This document shows positions 1 through 6,939 of a stretch of DNA of 10,839 bases, in pieces (positions within the stretch are counted from its first letter, which is position 1; each line of letters starts with the position of its first letter). Both the position numbers and the translations under genes were made by a program. Source of the DNA: Rhizobiales bacterium CCH3-A5. GTDB lineage: Bacteria; Pseudomonadota; Alphaproteobacteria; Rhizobiales; Beijerinckiaceae. The notes under the pieces are model-generated. The model was not told the origin of the DNA. It saw nothing but the letters and a program-made list of their open reading frames with translations, and did not search any database. The stretch lies in contig LSIB01000188.1 in the NCBI GenBank assembly GCA_001556025.1, positions 1 to 10,839 on the forward strand. Direction: 5' to 3'.

Positions 1-2
1 TG

Positions 3-1058
3 TTCGCTTTGGCGACTTGGCCAGCACGCGCCGAGGTTGCCCGCGACCGCTTCCAAAACGCACAGCTTCGCGCGGCGGAGGCTGTGCTGAAGCTCGCTGC
101 TGACACACGCAAACAGTATTATCGCTCCGTCGCAGCAAACGCCCAGGCGTCGTTCTATCAAGAAGCCAAGGCTTCGACCGATGCTGCGACCCAACTTTTT
201 AAGCGTCTGGGCGAATCAGGCGGCATAAACAAGCTCGACCAGGCTAGAGAATTCGCTTTCGACGCCGAGCTGGGCGCGCAGCTGGCGCAGGCCCGGCTGC
301 AGCAACGCCAAGAGCGCGAGCGTCTGATTAGGCAGCTCGGCCTTTGGGGCGATGACCTCAAATTCCGCATACCGGCCGCTTTGCCTCCACTGCCACGCTT
401 GCAATCGGCCAAAGCGGTCGAAGCGGAGGCGCTTCGCAAGCGTGTCGATGTTCAGATTGCGCGGGGCGAGCTTGCCCTCTTGGCCAAGTCGCTTGGCCTA
501 ACGCAGGCGACCCGGTTCGTGAACGACATCGATCTGCTCGGACGGCGAACCTATGACCGGGGCCGCAGCGTCCTGCCCGACGGCGATGTCGAGCGCGAGA
601 CGAGTCGGAGTCGCACGCTTGAATTGGAGATTGAAATTCCGATTTTTGACTTCGGGCAGAGCAAGGTTGCCTTGGCTGAGCAGACCTACATGCAGGCCGC
701 CAACAAGCTTGCCGAAAAGGCCGTGAACGTTCGCTCGGAGGCGCGCGAGGCTTATGTAGGCTATCGCGGCACTTACGATATCGCTCGGCAGTACACTGCT
801 AACGTACTGCCGCTGCGCAAGATCATCCAGGACGAGGCACTGCTGCAGTACAACGGCATGCTGATCGACGTAACGCAGCTCATCACCGACGCGCGCGCCC
901 GCATCCTGTCCAATGTCGCGGGCATCAATGCACGCCGTGACGCCTGGATTGCCCATACCGACTTCAAGCACGCGCTCATCGGCGGCGGCTCGCCTGGAGG
1001 CGGCGGTGGTGCCGTCGTTGCAGCTGCCGGCGGCGGCGGCGATGCGCCGGCCCATTGA
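3..1058 (+). CDS. TolC/CusC-family outer membrane efflux channel, 3' part
   Basis: This is the C-terminal 351 residues of an outer membrane channel. The frame is open to the left edge, so the true start and signal peptide lie outside the window, and the TTG at 9 is only an internal codon. The long amphipathic, Ala/Gln/Arg/Glu-rich helices (first 110 residues, and again about residues 225-320) are typical of the TolC alpha-barrel. The segment around 'IEIPIFDFGQS' matches the TolC-family 'PIFD.G' turn that begins the second half-repeat. The protein would form the outer membrane exit of a tripartite RND pump, and the cusB/cusA genes at the right end of the window are the obvious partners. It ends 21 bases before the oxidase gene, so the two are probably one operon. 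The last 25 residues (from base 981) are an unusual Gly/Ala-rich tail. The family call is firm; copper specificity is inferred from context. Confidence 0.88.
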   Translation, partial: FALATWPARAEVARDRFQNAQLRAAEAVLKLAADTRKQYYRSVAANAQASFYQEAKASTDAATQLFKRLGESGGINKLDQAREFAFDAELGAQLAQARLQQRQERERLIRQLGLWGDDLKFRIPAALPPLPRLQSAKAVEAEALRKRVDVQIARGELALLAKSLGLTQATRFVNDIDLLGRRTYDRGRSVLPDGDVERETSRSRTLELEIEIPIFDFGQSKVALAEQTYMQAANKLAEKAVNVRSEAREAYVGYRGTYDIARQYTANVLPLRKIIQDEALLQYNGMLIDVTQLITDARARILSNVAGINARRDAWIAHTDFKHALIGGGSPGGGGGAVVAAAGGGGDAPAH

Positions 1059-1065
1059 ACTCATC

Positions 1066-1070
1066 AGGAG
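1066..1070 (+). promoter_or_regulatory. Ribosome-binding site of the oxidase gene
   Basis: AGGAG lies 9 bases before the ATG at 1080. The surrounding CAGGAGC is repeated almost unchanged before the next two genes (AGGAG at 2536-2540 and 3055-3059), and these three sites fix the three starts. Confidence 0.75.
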
Positions 1071-1079
1071 CAAAACGCC

Positions 1080-2519
1080 ATGACTGATCTGTCACGCAGG
1101 GGTTTCATCGGCTCGTCAGGCCTCGTGATCGCGGGCGCTGCGGCCGTCTCGGGCCGCACCGCATTCGCAGCCGTGCCCGAAGCGCCGACCATGGCGAGCG
1201 CAGCGACGCAGGCTCCGCTGGTGCCGACATCGGGCCCCGATTACCAGCCGGTGGCGACGCTGAACGGCTGGACGCTGCCCTGGCGCATGAATGGCGACTG
1301 GAAGGAGTTCCATCTCGTCGCCGAGCCGGTCGAGCGCGAGATCGCACCGGGCATGATCGCCTATCTCTGGGGCTATAACGGCCAGTCGCCGGGCCCTACC
1401 ATTGAGGCGGTAGAGGGCGACAAGGTCCGCATCTATGTGACCAACAAACTGCCCGAGAACACGACGATCCATTGGCACGGCCAGCGCCTGCCCAACGGCA
1501 TGGACGGTGTCGGAGGGCTTAACCAGCCGCACATCCCGTCAGGAAAGACCTTCGTCTACGAGTTCCTGCTCAGGCGCTCAGGCACCTATATGTACCATCC
1601 CCATTCCGACGAGATGGTGCAGATGGCGATGGGGATGATGGGGATGTTCATCGTCCATCCCAAGGACCCGGCCTTCCGCCGCGTCGATCGCGACTTCGTC
1701 TTCCTGCTCAACGCCTTCGACATCGAGCCGGGCTCCTATGTGCCCAAGGTCAACACCATGCTCGACTTCAATATGTGGTGCTGGAACAGCCGGGCCTTCC
1801 CGGGCATCGACCCGTTCGTGGTCGGCCTCAACGACAAGGTCCGGATCCGCTTCGGCAACCTGACCATGACCAACCACCCGATCCACATGCATGGCTACGA
1901 GTTCAAGGTCTCCTGCACCGACGGCGGCTGGGTCGATCCCGCGAGCGCCTGGGACGAGGTCTCGATCGACGTCGCAGTCGGCCAGATGCGCGCCTTCGAC
2001 TTCGTCGCCGACGAACCCGGCGACTGGGCGATCCACTGCCACAAGTCGCACCACACGATGAATGCCATGGGCCATTCGGTGAAGACTTATATCGGCGTCA
2101 CCAAGAAGGATCTCGTCAGCCGGATCCGCAAGGCCGCGCCCGGCTACATGCCGATGGGATCGAACGGCATGGGCGAGATGGGCTCGATGGAGATGGAGCT
2201 GCCCAAGAACACGCTGCCGATGATGACCGGCTACTCCCAGTTTGGCCCCGTCGAGATGGGCGGCATGTTCTCTGTCGTGAAGGTGCGTGCGGGGCTGGCC
2301 AAGAACGATTACAAGGATCCTGGTCACTACAAGAACCCCGAAGGCACCGTGGCGTTCGAGTATAAGGGGCAAAAGCTGGCCGAGGCTCCTCGCGTCGATG
2401 GACCGACGGTGAAGCCGGACCTCGCAACTTGGCAGGTCAAGGATCCGCGCAAGCCGCGTCTCGGTCCCGATGGCAAGCCGGTGCCCGGCGCCAAGGCCGG
2501 CGGCCATTCAAACCACTGA
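1080..2519 (+). CDS. Two-domain multicopper oxidase, Tat-exported, copper resistance
   Basis: This 479-residue periplasmic multicopper oxidase probably oxidises Cu(I) to the less toxic Cu(II) with reduction of O2. It begins with a Tat signal (SRRGFIG at residues 5-11, hydrophobic stretch to about 30). The copper motifs are HWHG at 131-134, HPHS at 173-176, HPIHMHG at 266-272, and H319-C320-H321 followed by H325 and M330. Together they give the T2/T3 cluster and one T1 site, with C320, H266, H325 and axial M330 as likely T1 ligands. Only 93 residues separate the second and third motifs, which leaves no room for the middle cupredoxin domain of CueO/CopA-type enzymes. This is therefore a two-domain enzyme with the T1 site in domain 2, and such enzymes usually act as trimers. 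Residues 357-397 are Met-rich, a likely copper-binding extension. It lies in an operon with the downstream cupredoxin (28-base gap). The class is firm; the substrate is inferred. Confidence 0.93.
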   Translation: MTDLSRRGFIGSSGLVIAGAAAVSGRTAFAAVPEAPTMASAATQAPLVPTSGPDYQPVATLNGWTLPWRMNGDWKEFHLVAEPVEREIAPGMIAYLWGYNGQSPGPTIEAVEGDKVRIYVTNKLPENTTIHWHGQRLPNGMDGVGGLNQPHIPSGKTFVYEFLLRRSGTYMYHPHSDEMVQMAMGMMGMFIVHPKDPAFRRVDRDFVFLLNAFDIEPGSYVPKVNTMLDFNMWCWNSRAFPGIDPFVVGLNDKVRIRFGNLTMTNHPIHMHGYEFKVSCTDGGWVDPASAWDEVSIDVAVGQMRAFDFVADEPGDWAIHCHKSHHTMNAMGHSVKTYIGVTKKDLVSRIRKAAPGYMPMGSNGMGEMGSMEMELPKNTLPMMTGYSQFGPVEMGGMFSVVKVRAGLAKNDYKDPGHYKNPEGTVAFEYKGQKLAEAPRVDGPTVKPDLATWQVKDPRKPRLGPDGKPVPGAKAGGHSNH

Positions 2520-2547
2520 TCACGACAACCGAACCAGGAGCGATCGC

Positions 2548-3036
2548 ATGACGTTCAAGTCCCCAAAGCTGACTTTGGCTGCTCTGGCCCTTATGGCATC
2601 AACGGGGCTTGCTTTCGCAGGGCCGGGTGGTGCCGGCCACGGCCATGACGATGAAACCGCCTATGGCAAGCCCGGCGACCCGAAAAAGCCGTCAAGGCTC
2701 ATTCAGGTCGTCATGACCGAGCGTGATGGCAAAATGCTGTTCATACCCGACCGGATCGAGGTCCGCCGTGGCGAGCAGATCAAGTTCGCCCTGCGCAACA
2801 ACGGCGAGATCGACCACGAGATCGTCGTGGCGACGCTCGAGGAGAACCTCAAGCACGCCATCGAAATGCAGAAGAACCCTGACATGGAGCATGACGACCC
2901 GAACGCCAAGCGCCTCGCGCCGAAGAAGACAGGCGACATCGTCTGGGCGTTCACCAAGGCAGGCGAGTTCGACTTCTCCTGCCTGATCCCCGGCCATCGT
3001 GAGGCCGGCATGACCGGCAAGGTCATCGTCAAGTAG
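2548..3036 (+). CDS. Periplasmic cupredoxin (plastocyanin/azurin-like copper protein)
   Basis: This is a small exported blue-copper-type protein of 162 residues. The start at 2548 follows AGGAG (2536-2540) and gives a clean signal peptide with predicted cleavage after LAFA (residue 24). An in-frame ATG at 2470 would lie inside the oxidase gene and add a non-signal-like N-terminus. A His/Asp-rich linker (HGHDD, 31-35) follows the cleavage site. The cupredoxin fold is indicated by H90 in 'DHEIV' and by the C-terminal loop C145-x4-H150-x4-M155, a complete set of T1 ligands. The stretch between H90 and C145 is a charged insert rich in His and Met (about 97-125). The likely role is periplasmic copper binding or electron transfer alongside the oxidase upstream and the CusF-like chaperone 31 bases downstream. 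Family call is strong; the partner is not known. Confidence 0.9.
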   Translation: MTFKSPKLTLAALALMASTGLAFAGPGGAGHGHDDETAYGKPGDPKKPSRLIQVVMTERDGKMLFIPDRIEVRRGEQIKFALRNNGEIDHEIVVATLEENLKHAIEMQKNPDMEHDDPNAKRLAPKKTGDIVWAFTKAGEFDFSCLIPGHREAGMTGKVIVK

Positions 3037-3067
3037 GCGCAAGCCTGCCAACCCAGGAGCATTCTCC

Positions 3068-3346
3068 ATGCTGAAAATCATCGCCACCATCGGCTTCGTC
3101 TCTCTTGCACTGCCCGCCGCGGCGCAAGAGGTCAGTGGCACCGTCAAGAAGATCGACGAGGCGCAGGGCAAGCTGACGATCGATCACGGCCCGATCAAGA
3201 AGCTCGATATGGACGCCATGTCGATGGTCTTCCGCGCCGGCGATCCGGCCATGCTCAAGGGCCTGAAGGCCGGCGACAAGATCAAGTTCGACGCCGACAG
3301 GGTCAACGGCCAGATCACGGTGACGAAGCTGCAGAAGACCAAGTAG
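3068..3346 (+). CDS. cusF: CusF-like periplasmic Cu(I)/Ag(I)-binding chaperone
   Basis: This 92-residue exported protein has a signal peptide ending at AAAQ (residues 17-20) followed by a small OB-fold CusF domain. AGGAG at 3055-3059 supports the ATG at 3068. E. coli CusF binds Cu(I)/Ag(I) through H36, M47 and M49, with W44 capping the site. Here H40, M51 and M53 have exactly the same spacing, while the position of W44 is M48. The metal site is thus His plus three Met, without the aromatic cap. In the Cus system CusF hands the metal to CusB/CusA, whose genes are about 6 kb downstream here. It is the last gene of the left copper operon and is followed by a strong hairpin. Family call is firm. 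Confidence 0.92.
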   Translation: MLKIIATIGFVSLALPAAAQEVSGTVKKIDEAQGKLTIDHGPIKKLDMDAMSMVFRAGDPAMLKGLKAGDKIKFDADRVNGQITVTKLQKTK

Positions 3347-3374
3347 GCGCTGTTGAGTGCCGATAAACCTCCGG

Positions 3375-3399
3375 ACCGCGGCAGATTTTCTGCCGCGGT
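3375..3399 (+). terminator. Perfect 11-bp GC-rich hairpin after the CusF-like gene
   Basis: ACCGCGGCAGA and its exact reverse complement TCTGCCGCGGT are separated by TTT. The hairpin starts 28 bases after the stop codon of the CusF-like gene, where an operon terminator is expected. The following bases (GAAGCAAACTAAATAGG) contain no T-run, so it is not a classical intrinsic terminator. It could be a Rho-assisted end, a 3'-end stabiliser, or a bidirectional structure. Confidence 0.5.
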
Positions 3400-3585
3400 G
3401 AAGCAAACTAAATAGGTCGCAAGAAAACCTGTCACAACTCGATAGAGTTGTTGTCACTTGAGGCCTTGGGAGATGGCTTACTGAGGCATCGAAGCGGCCA
3501 CGTTAGAATACGCCGCCGTCTAGACTTCTGTCCAAAGCAAACCGACCACAAGTGCTTACCCCAGTCATCGCGGGGAGGATGAATC
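3400..3585. other. Intergenic gap between the copper operon and the middle block
   Basis: No convincing gene lies here on either strand. It holds a short 7-bp hairpin (3434-3451, ACAACTC/GAGTTGT with a GATA loop). There is no promoter pair with acceptable spacing that I can defend, though transcription of the next gene must start here or read through. Confidence 0.4.
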
Positions 3586-3849
3586 ATGTCCACAGTCCTG
3601 CTGATAGTCCTGCTCTGGCTCGCTCCGACAATATCGCTAGCTGACGATGGTGATTTGCAGCGCGCCTTGTTGGAGGCTGCTTGTGTGAACGCGAAAATCA
3701 CTCGCCTCCCGGGGGTTGGGAAGAGCGAACTTTACGAGGCGAACTGCCTAGGTACGACGCACAAGCGCATCAAGATCGTCTGTACTACTGGGCGCTGTAC
3801 TGCCGATCATCCTCATGCGGGACGCGATGAACCTGACAGCGAGCGCTGA
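3586..3849 (+). CDS. Small secreted four-cysteine protein, unknown function
   Basis: This is an 87-residue protein that I do not recognise. The start is well supported: GGGGAGG at 3572-3578 sits 7 bases before the ATG. Residues 1-19 form a signal peptide with likely cleavage at SLA|DD. The mature part holds four cysteines (C33, C54, C66, C71), an even number compatible with two disulfides in the periplasm. The tail (72-87) is charged and contains HPH, which could bind metal, but this is not evidence for copper function. It stands alone between the hairpin that closes the copper operon and the GtrA-family gene. The good ribosome-binding site and signal peptide make it a real gene; function unknown. 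Confidence 0.65.
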   Translation: MSTVLLIVLLWLAPTISLADDGDLQRALLEAACVNAKITRLPGVGKSELYEANCLGTTHKRIKIVCTTGRCTADHPHAGRDEPDSER

Positions 3850-3898
3850 AATTTTGCTGTTAGATACAATTGAGCAGTCGTAACGACCAAGGCGACGA

Positions 3899-4327
3899 AT
3901 GGAACTTCTTGCTCAGATCGCTCGCTTTGTACTAGTCGGTGGTTCGGCGACCATCATCAACTGGCTATCGCGGTTTCCGCTCTCTTTGATTATGCCATTT
4001 CTTGAGGCAGTTTTTGTAGCATACATGATCGGCATGGTGGTCGGCTTCGTGCTCTACCGTGCCTTTGTCTTCACGACATCTTCACAGCCGCTCGGCGCTC
4101 AAATTGCCCTGTTCCTCGGCGTCAACGTGGTCGGCGTGGCGACTGTGATCCTAGCCTCGCACGTCCTCCTGAACATGGTCTTTCCCGCGATCGACGTCAC
4201 GTTCATGCCGGAGGCTTTCGCGCACGCGGGAGCTCTGGCCTTGGGAGCCGCCGCGAATTTCATCGGGCATAAGTTCGTGACGTTTCGAGCAGAAAGCCCG
4301 CCACCATCGCCGACGCTTGGCGCCTGA
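3899..4327 (+). CDS. GtrA-family four-helix membrane protein
   Basis: This 142-residue polytopic protein has four predicted membrane helices (about 8-30, 32-58, 66-94, 106-128). It shows the GtrA-family signature: an N-terminal 'RFVLVGGSAT' and two similar helix ends, LYRAFVF (52-58) and NFIGHKFVTF (120-129). GtrA proteins are thought to move polyprenyl-phosphate-linked sugars across the inner membrane for use by periplasmic GT-C glycosyltransferases. They are normally encoded beside a GtrB-type polyprenyl-phosphate sugar transferase, which is absent here. The large membrane protein at 5136 could be the periplasmic acceptor enzyme. The ribosome-binding site is weak (AAGG about 6 bases before the ATG). 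The C-terminal tail (131-142) is Pro/Ser-rich and outside the family core. Family call is strong; substrate unknown. Confidence 0.85.
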   Translation: MELLAQIARFVLVGGSATIINWLSRFPLSLIMPFLEAVFVAYMIGMVVGFVLYRAFVFTTSSQPLGAQIALFLGVNVVGVATVILASHVLLNMVFPAIDVTFMPEAFAHAGALALGAAANFIGHKFVTFRAESPPPSPTLGA

Positions 4328-4430
4328 CCCAACGAATTATTCCGTCGAGTGGCGATCATCTCGCACTGCATTCCCCCATCCACCAGTTACATCGACAGGT
4401 TTGCCATTGAACAACCCGCCCAAAAAGCAC

Positions 4431-4435
4431 GGAGG
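4431..4435 (+). promoter_or_regulatory. Ribosome-binding site deciding a GTG start
   Basis: GGAGG lies 5 bases before GTG at 4441. No ATG in this frame occurs before codon 20 of the acetyltransferase, and starting there would remove its first strand, so the GTG start is preferred. Confidence 0.7.
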
Positions 4436-4440
4436 CTCTT

Positions 4441-5133
4441 GTGGAAATCGTCGTTAGGCCGGCGCTTCCCGAAGACAGCGTGACGCTTGTCGAGCTGATG
4501 CTTCAAGCTGCGGGCGACACCCTGCAGTTCATTCTTGATGATCTTGAGCCTCGTGTCAGCGCGGGCGAGGTCTTCAAGCATATGATTTCATCGATCGATA
4601 GCGAATGTTCTTACCGGCATTGCTGGGTCGCGGTCGTGCAGTCTGGGGCTCACGCCCCGGTTGTCGGCATGATGAACGCCTTCCCAGCCTCGCTTCTCTC
4701 CGACCAAACGACGCCATCGAATTTGTCATCGCGAGAAGTCCATCTCTGGCCCAGGACTGCGCTTCAGGACTGGGGCAGTTACTGCCTCAACAGCCTTGCA
4801 GTCTTCCCACTCTATCGGCGGTATGGGATCGCATCCCGACTGATCGAGCAAGCCATCGATAACGCCGTCTCCGAAGGATTTGGCAGCGTGAGCCTGCATG
4901 TCTGGGCGGATAATGCCTCTGCTGTCAGGCTCTATCGCGGGAAGGGCTTCCATGAAATCGATCGGGCCGCGATTCCCTGGCATCCTCGCCTCCCGCATTC
5001 CGGCGGCAGCCTACTCATGAGGCTAAGCGGTCTCTCCGGACGCATCGGCGCATCTGCTCCAAGCCACAACGTGGTTTTGGCGGCCGGCGATGGATCTGAC
5101 GATCGAGACGTCTCACGACCGTCCGATCGCTGA
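4441..5133 (+). CDS. GNAT-family N-acetyltransferase
   Basis: This 230-residue cytoplasmic protein starts with GTG behind GGAGG. The N-terminal 'IVVRPALPEDSVTLVELM' is the usual GNAT beta1-alpha1 opening. The acetyl-CoA pyrophosphate loop is R126-R127-Y128-G129-I130-A131, matching the R/Q-x-x-G-x-G/A motif, preceded by 'LNSLAVFPLYR' (beta4). The C-terminal motif N158...A161...LY..KGF (164-170) completes the fold. The core ends near residue 195. The remaining 35 residues are Ser/Asp/Arg-rich and probably disordered. The substrate cannot be read from the sequence; an amino-sugar, amine or protein N-terminus are all possible. Its stop codon is 2 bases from the ATG of the large membrane protein, so the two are likely co-transcribed, which would fit sugar or lipid-linked sugar modification. 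Family is firm; substrate is open. Confidence 0.87.
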   Translation: MEIVVRPALPEDSVTLVELMLQAAGDTLQFILDDLEPRVSAGEVFKHMISSIDSECSYRHCWVAVVQSGAHAPVVGMMNAFPASLLSDQTTPSNLSSREVHLWPRTALQDWGSYCLNSLAVFPLYRRYGIASRLIEQAIDNAVSEGFGSVSLHVWADNASAVRLYRGKGFHEIDRAAIPWHPRLPHSGGSLLMRLSGLSGRIGASAPSHNVVLAAGDGSDDRDVSRPSDR

Positions 5134-5135
5134 AT

Positions 5136-6860
5136 ATGCCAGGACAGAAGACCATGATCGTTGCCGCTTGGACTGAGAGCTTTAAAAAGGCGAAACAGCG
5201 AATGTTTTCGCCTTTATTAATTCTATTCGTTGTCGTCTTGATTGTGATTATTTTACTTATGCTACCGCTAAAACTCCCGGTCGGACCCATGTATTGGGAT
5301 CTGATCGTCTATATCGACGGAGCTCATCGTGTAGCGATCGGTCAAACTCCCTCGGTCGATTTTTTTGCGCCAGTCGGTCCTCTCGCCTATTGGCTCGTAG
5401 CGCCGCTCTTGACGACCTTTAGCAACGCCCAACCGCTGCTGCTGGTGCAGTGGTCTCTTCTACTCGTCAGCGCGCCGCCAATGTTTGTCATCCTCGCGCA
5501 TGTCGGCCAGCGATCGAGAGCGACGGCCTTTGCTCTCTTGTTGCCGTTCCTGTTTTTTCAGCTTCTGCCGATGAACGTTGAGCAATACTCAACTTACCCC
5601 AGCGTTGACGGATATGGAATATATAATAGACATACGAGTATATTACTATATAGTTTAACGTGTGGGCTGATTTTTCTAGTGAATCAACGCTTGATATTTC
5701 TTGTCGTCATTTGGACGTGCCTGGCGTTATTTCTCTTGAAGATCACGGGCTTTATTGCTGCCGGCTTGCTCTGCTCATTCGCTTTCGTCGCTGGGCGGAT
5801 GAGCATGCGTGTAGCCCTCGGAATCGGCGCCGCCTTCCTGTTAGCGCTTGTGGCGCTCGACGCCACGCTCGGCGTCGTTCGCGCCTACCTGATCGACATA
5901 TGGTTGCTCGTGCGTCTCAACGAGGGCAATCTGCTCTCACGCTTTCTACAAGCCAGCTCGCTCCACTTCGGCATCCTTGCACCGGCCGCTGGGCTGTCAG
6001 TAGCGCTTTATTGGTTCAAGGTTGGAGATGCACCATTTAGACAAGAAACAAGAGGCGCGCCGGATGCCGGTACTCTCGCAAGGAAACTGGACCGCAACAG
6101 TCTCTGGCTCGCCATCACCATTCTTGCCGGCCTGTTTTTTGAGACGCAGAACACGGGTGGGCAGGCGCTCATCCTTATCTGGCCCGTTCTGCTCGCGATC
6201 CTGCTGGGAGTACACCGCCTCAACGGCGCTTCGCTGATCCTTGTGTTGTCCCTGATAGGCGCAGCCGCGCTGCCGCCCTTTGTAAACGTGGCCCACCGCA
6301 CGGCGCGCGCGCTCGTTGTGCAGGGTAAGTTCGTCGACGTTCCAAACGCGGATCTCAAAGCGCTTGGACAGGTCACACAGCGCCCCGAGATCGTCGAGCG
6401 GGCGGCGAAGATGCGGGAGGTCTACTCGCGCTTTCCCGAGACGTTCCAGTTCTTGGCTGACAATAATCTCCTTCCGGGTTTCACTCTTTACTCGGAAATT
6501 GATTTCCAGGTTGGCTGGTTGATGGTTGCCGATGAAGCGGTTAAGGCAATTCGTGAATACGAAGCCGCAAACAGCATAGAGTTTAAAACAATAATGAACT
6601 TGAACTTTGTGAACCCATTTCCCTTTCTCTTGGATCGGGGGGCAACACGTCACATTGCAATAGGTGCCGACCCGACACGAGCAGTCCCCGCGCCTGACCC
6701 GGAGACCCTTGCCGCTGTCTCCAAGACAGACCTGATTCTCTATCCCATGTGCCCAATCACAACCGCTAATGAGGCTTTACTCGCGCTATATCGACCGGCT
6801 GTGGCTCACCATAAATTTATCGTTCTATCGGCGTGTTGGCGAGGATATGTGAGGCAGTGA
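5136..6860 (+). CDS. Polytopic membrane protein, GT-C glycosyltransferase-like
   Basis: This 574-residue inner membrane protein has about ten hydrophobic helices in residues 25-385 and a soluble C-terminal part (about 390-574), probably periplasmic. After the first helix comes a loop with W54-D55 and, further on, 'IGQTPSVDFFAPVGPLAYW'. That pattern (acidic residue in the first outer loop, then G-x-x-P..DF..P.GP) is common in GT-C transferases that use polyprenyl-phosphate sugars. I cannot place it in a named family, and sequence alone does not prove catalysis. The ATG at 5136 lies 2 bases after the upstream stop; an in-frame ATG at 5154 has a slightly better purine tract upstream (AGGAC/AGAAG) and would remove six residues. 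Bases about 5610-5665 are strikingly AT-rich with ATA codons, unlike the copper genes. Together with GtrA it suggests modification of a cell-surface polymer. Confidence 0.68.
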   Translation: MPGQKTMIVAAWTESFKKAKQRMFSPLLILFVVVLIVIILLMLPLKLPVGPMYWDLIVYIDGAHRVAIGQTPSVDFFAPVGPLAYWLVAPLLTTFSNAQPLLLVQWSLLLVSAPPMFVILAHVGQRSRATAFALLLPFLFFQLLPMNVEQYSTYPSVDGYGIYNRHTSILLYSLTCGLIFLVNQRLIFLVVIWTCLALFLLKITGFIAAGLLCSFAFVAGRMSMRVALGIGAAFLLALVALDATLGVVRAYLIDIWLLVRLNEGNLLSRFLQASSLHFGILAPAAGLSVALYWFKVGDAPFRQETRGAPDAGTLARKLDRNSLWLAITILAGLFFETQNTGGQALILIWPVLLAILLGVHRLNGASLILVLSLIGAAALPPFVNVAHRTARALVVQGKFVDVPNADLKALGQVTQRPEIVERAAKMREVYSRFPETFQFLADNNLLPGFTLYSEIDFQVGWLMVADEAVKAIREYEAANSIEFKTIMNLNFVNPFPFLLDRGATRHIAIGADPTRAVPAPDPETLAAVSKTDLILYPMCPITTANEALLALYRPAVAHHKFIVLSACWRGYVRQ

Positions 6861-6939
6861 TAATTCGGTGTATATTCATCGTTCCATTGAAAAATTGCTT
6901 GTCCAGCAAATCGCACGATCGAATTGATAGAATGCCTTC

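Noticed and set aside
1578..2507. 309-codon, His-rich open frame on the minus strand
   Set aside because: It is antisense to the multicopper oxidase. Its His/Asp/Leu-rich composition is what reversed GC-rich codons give, and it has no recognisable domain.
3434..3451. 7-bp inverted repeat with a GATA loop
   Set aside because: It is short and AT-containing with no T-run or regulatory match, so it is compatible with chance.
3559..3575. CCCC/GGGG pairing that could hide the ribosome-binding site of the gene at 3586
   Set aside because: Only four base pairs form and they do not extend; too weak to call a regulatory structure.
5997..6653. 218-codon open frame on the minus strand
   Set aside because: It is antisense to the membrane protein gene, lacks a domain or good ribosome-binding site, and the + strand frame is a coherent membrane protein.
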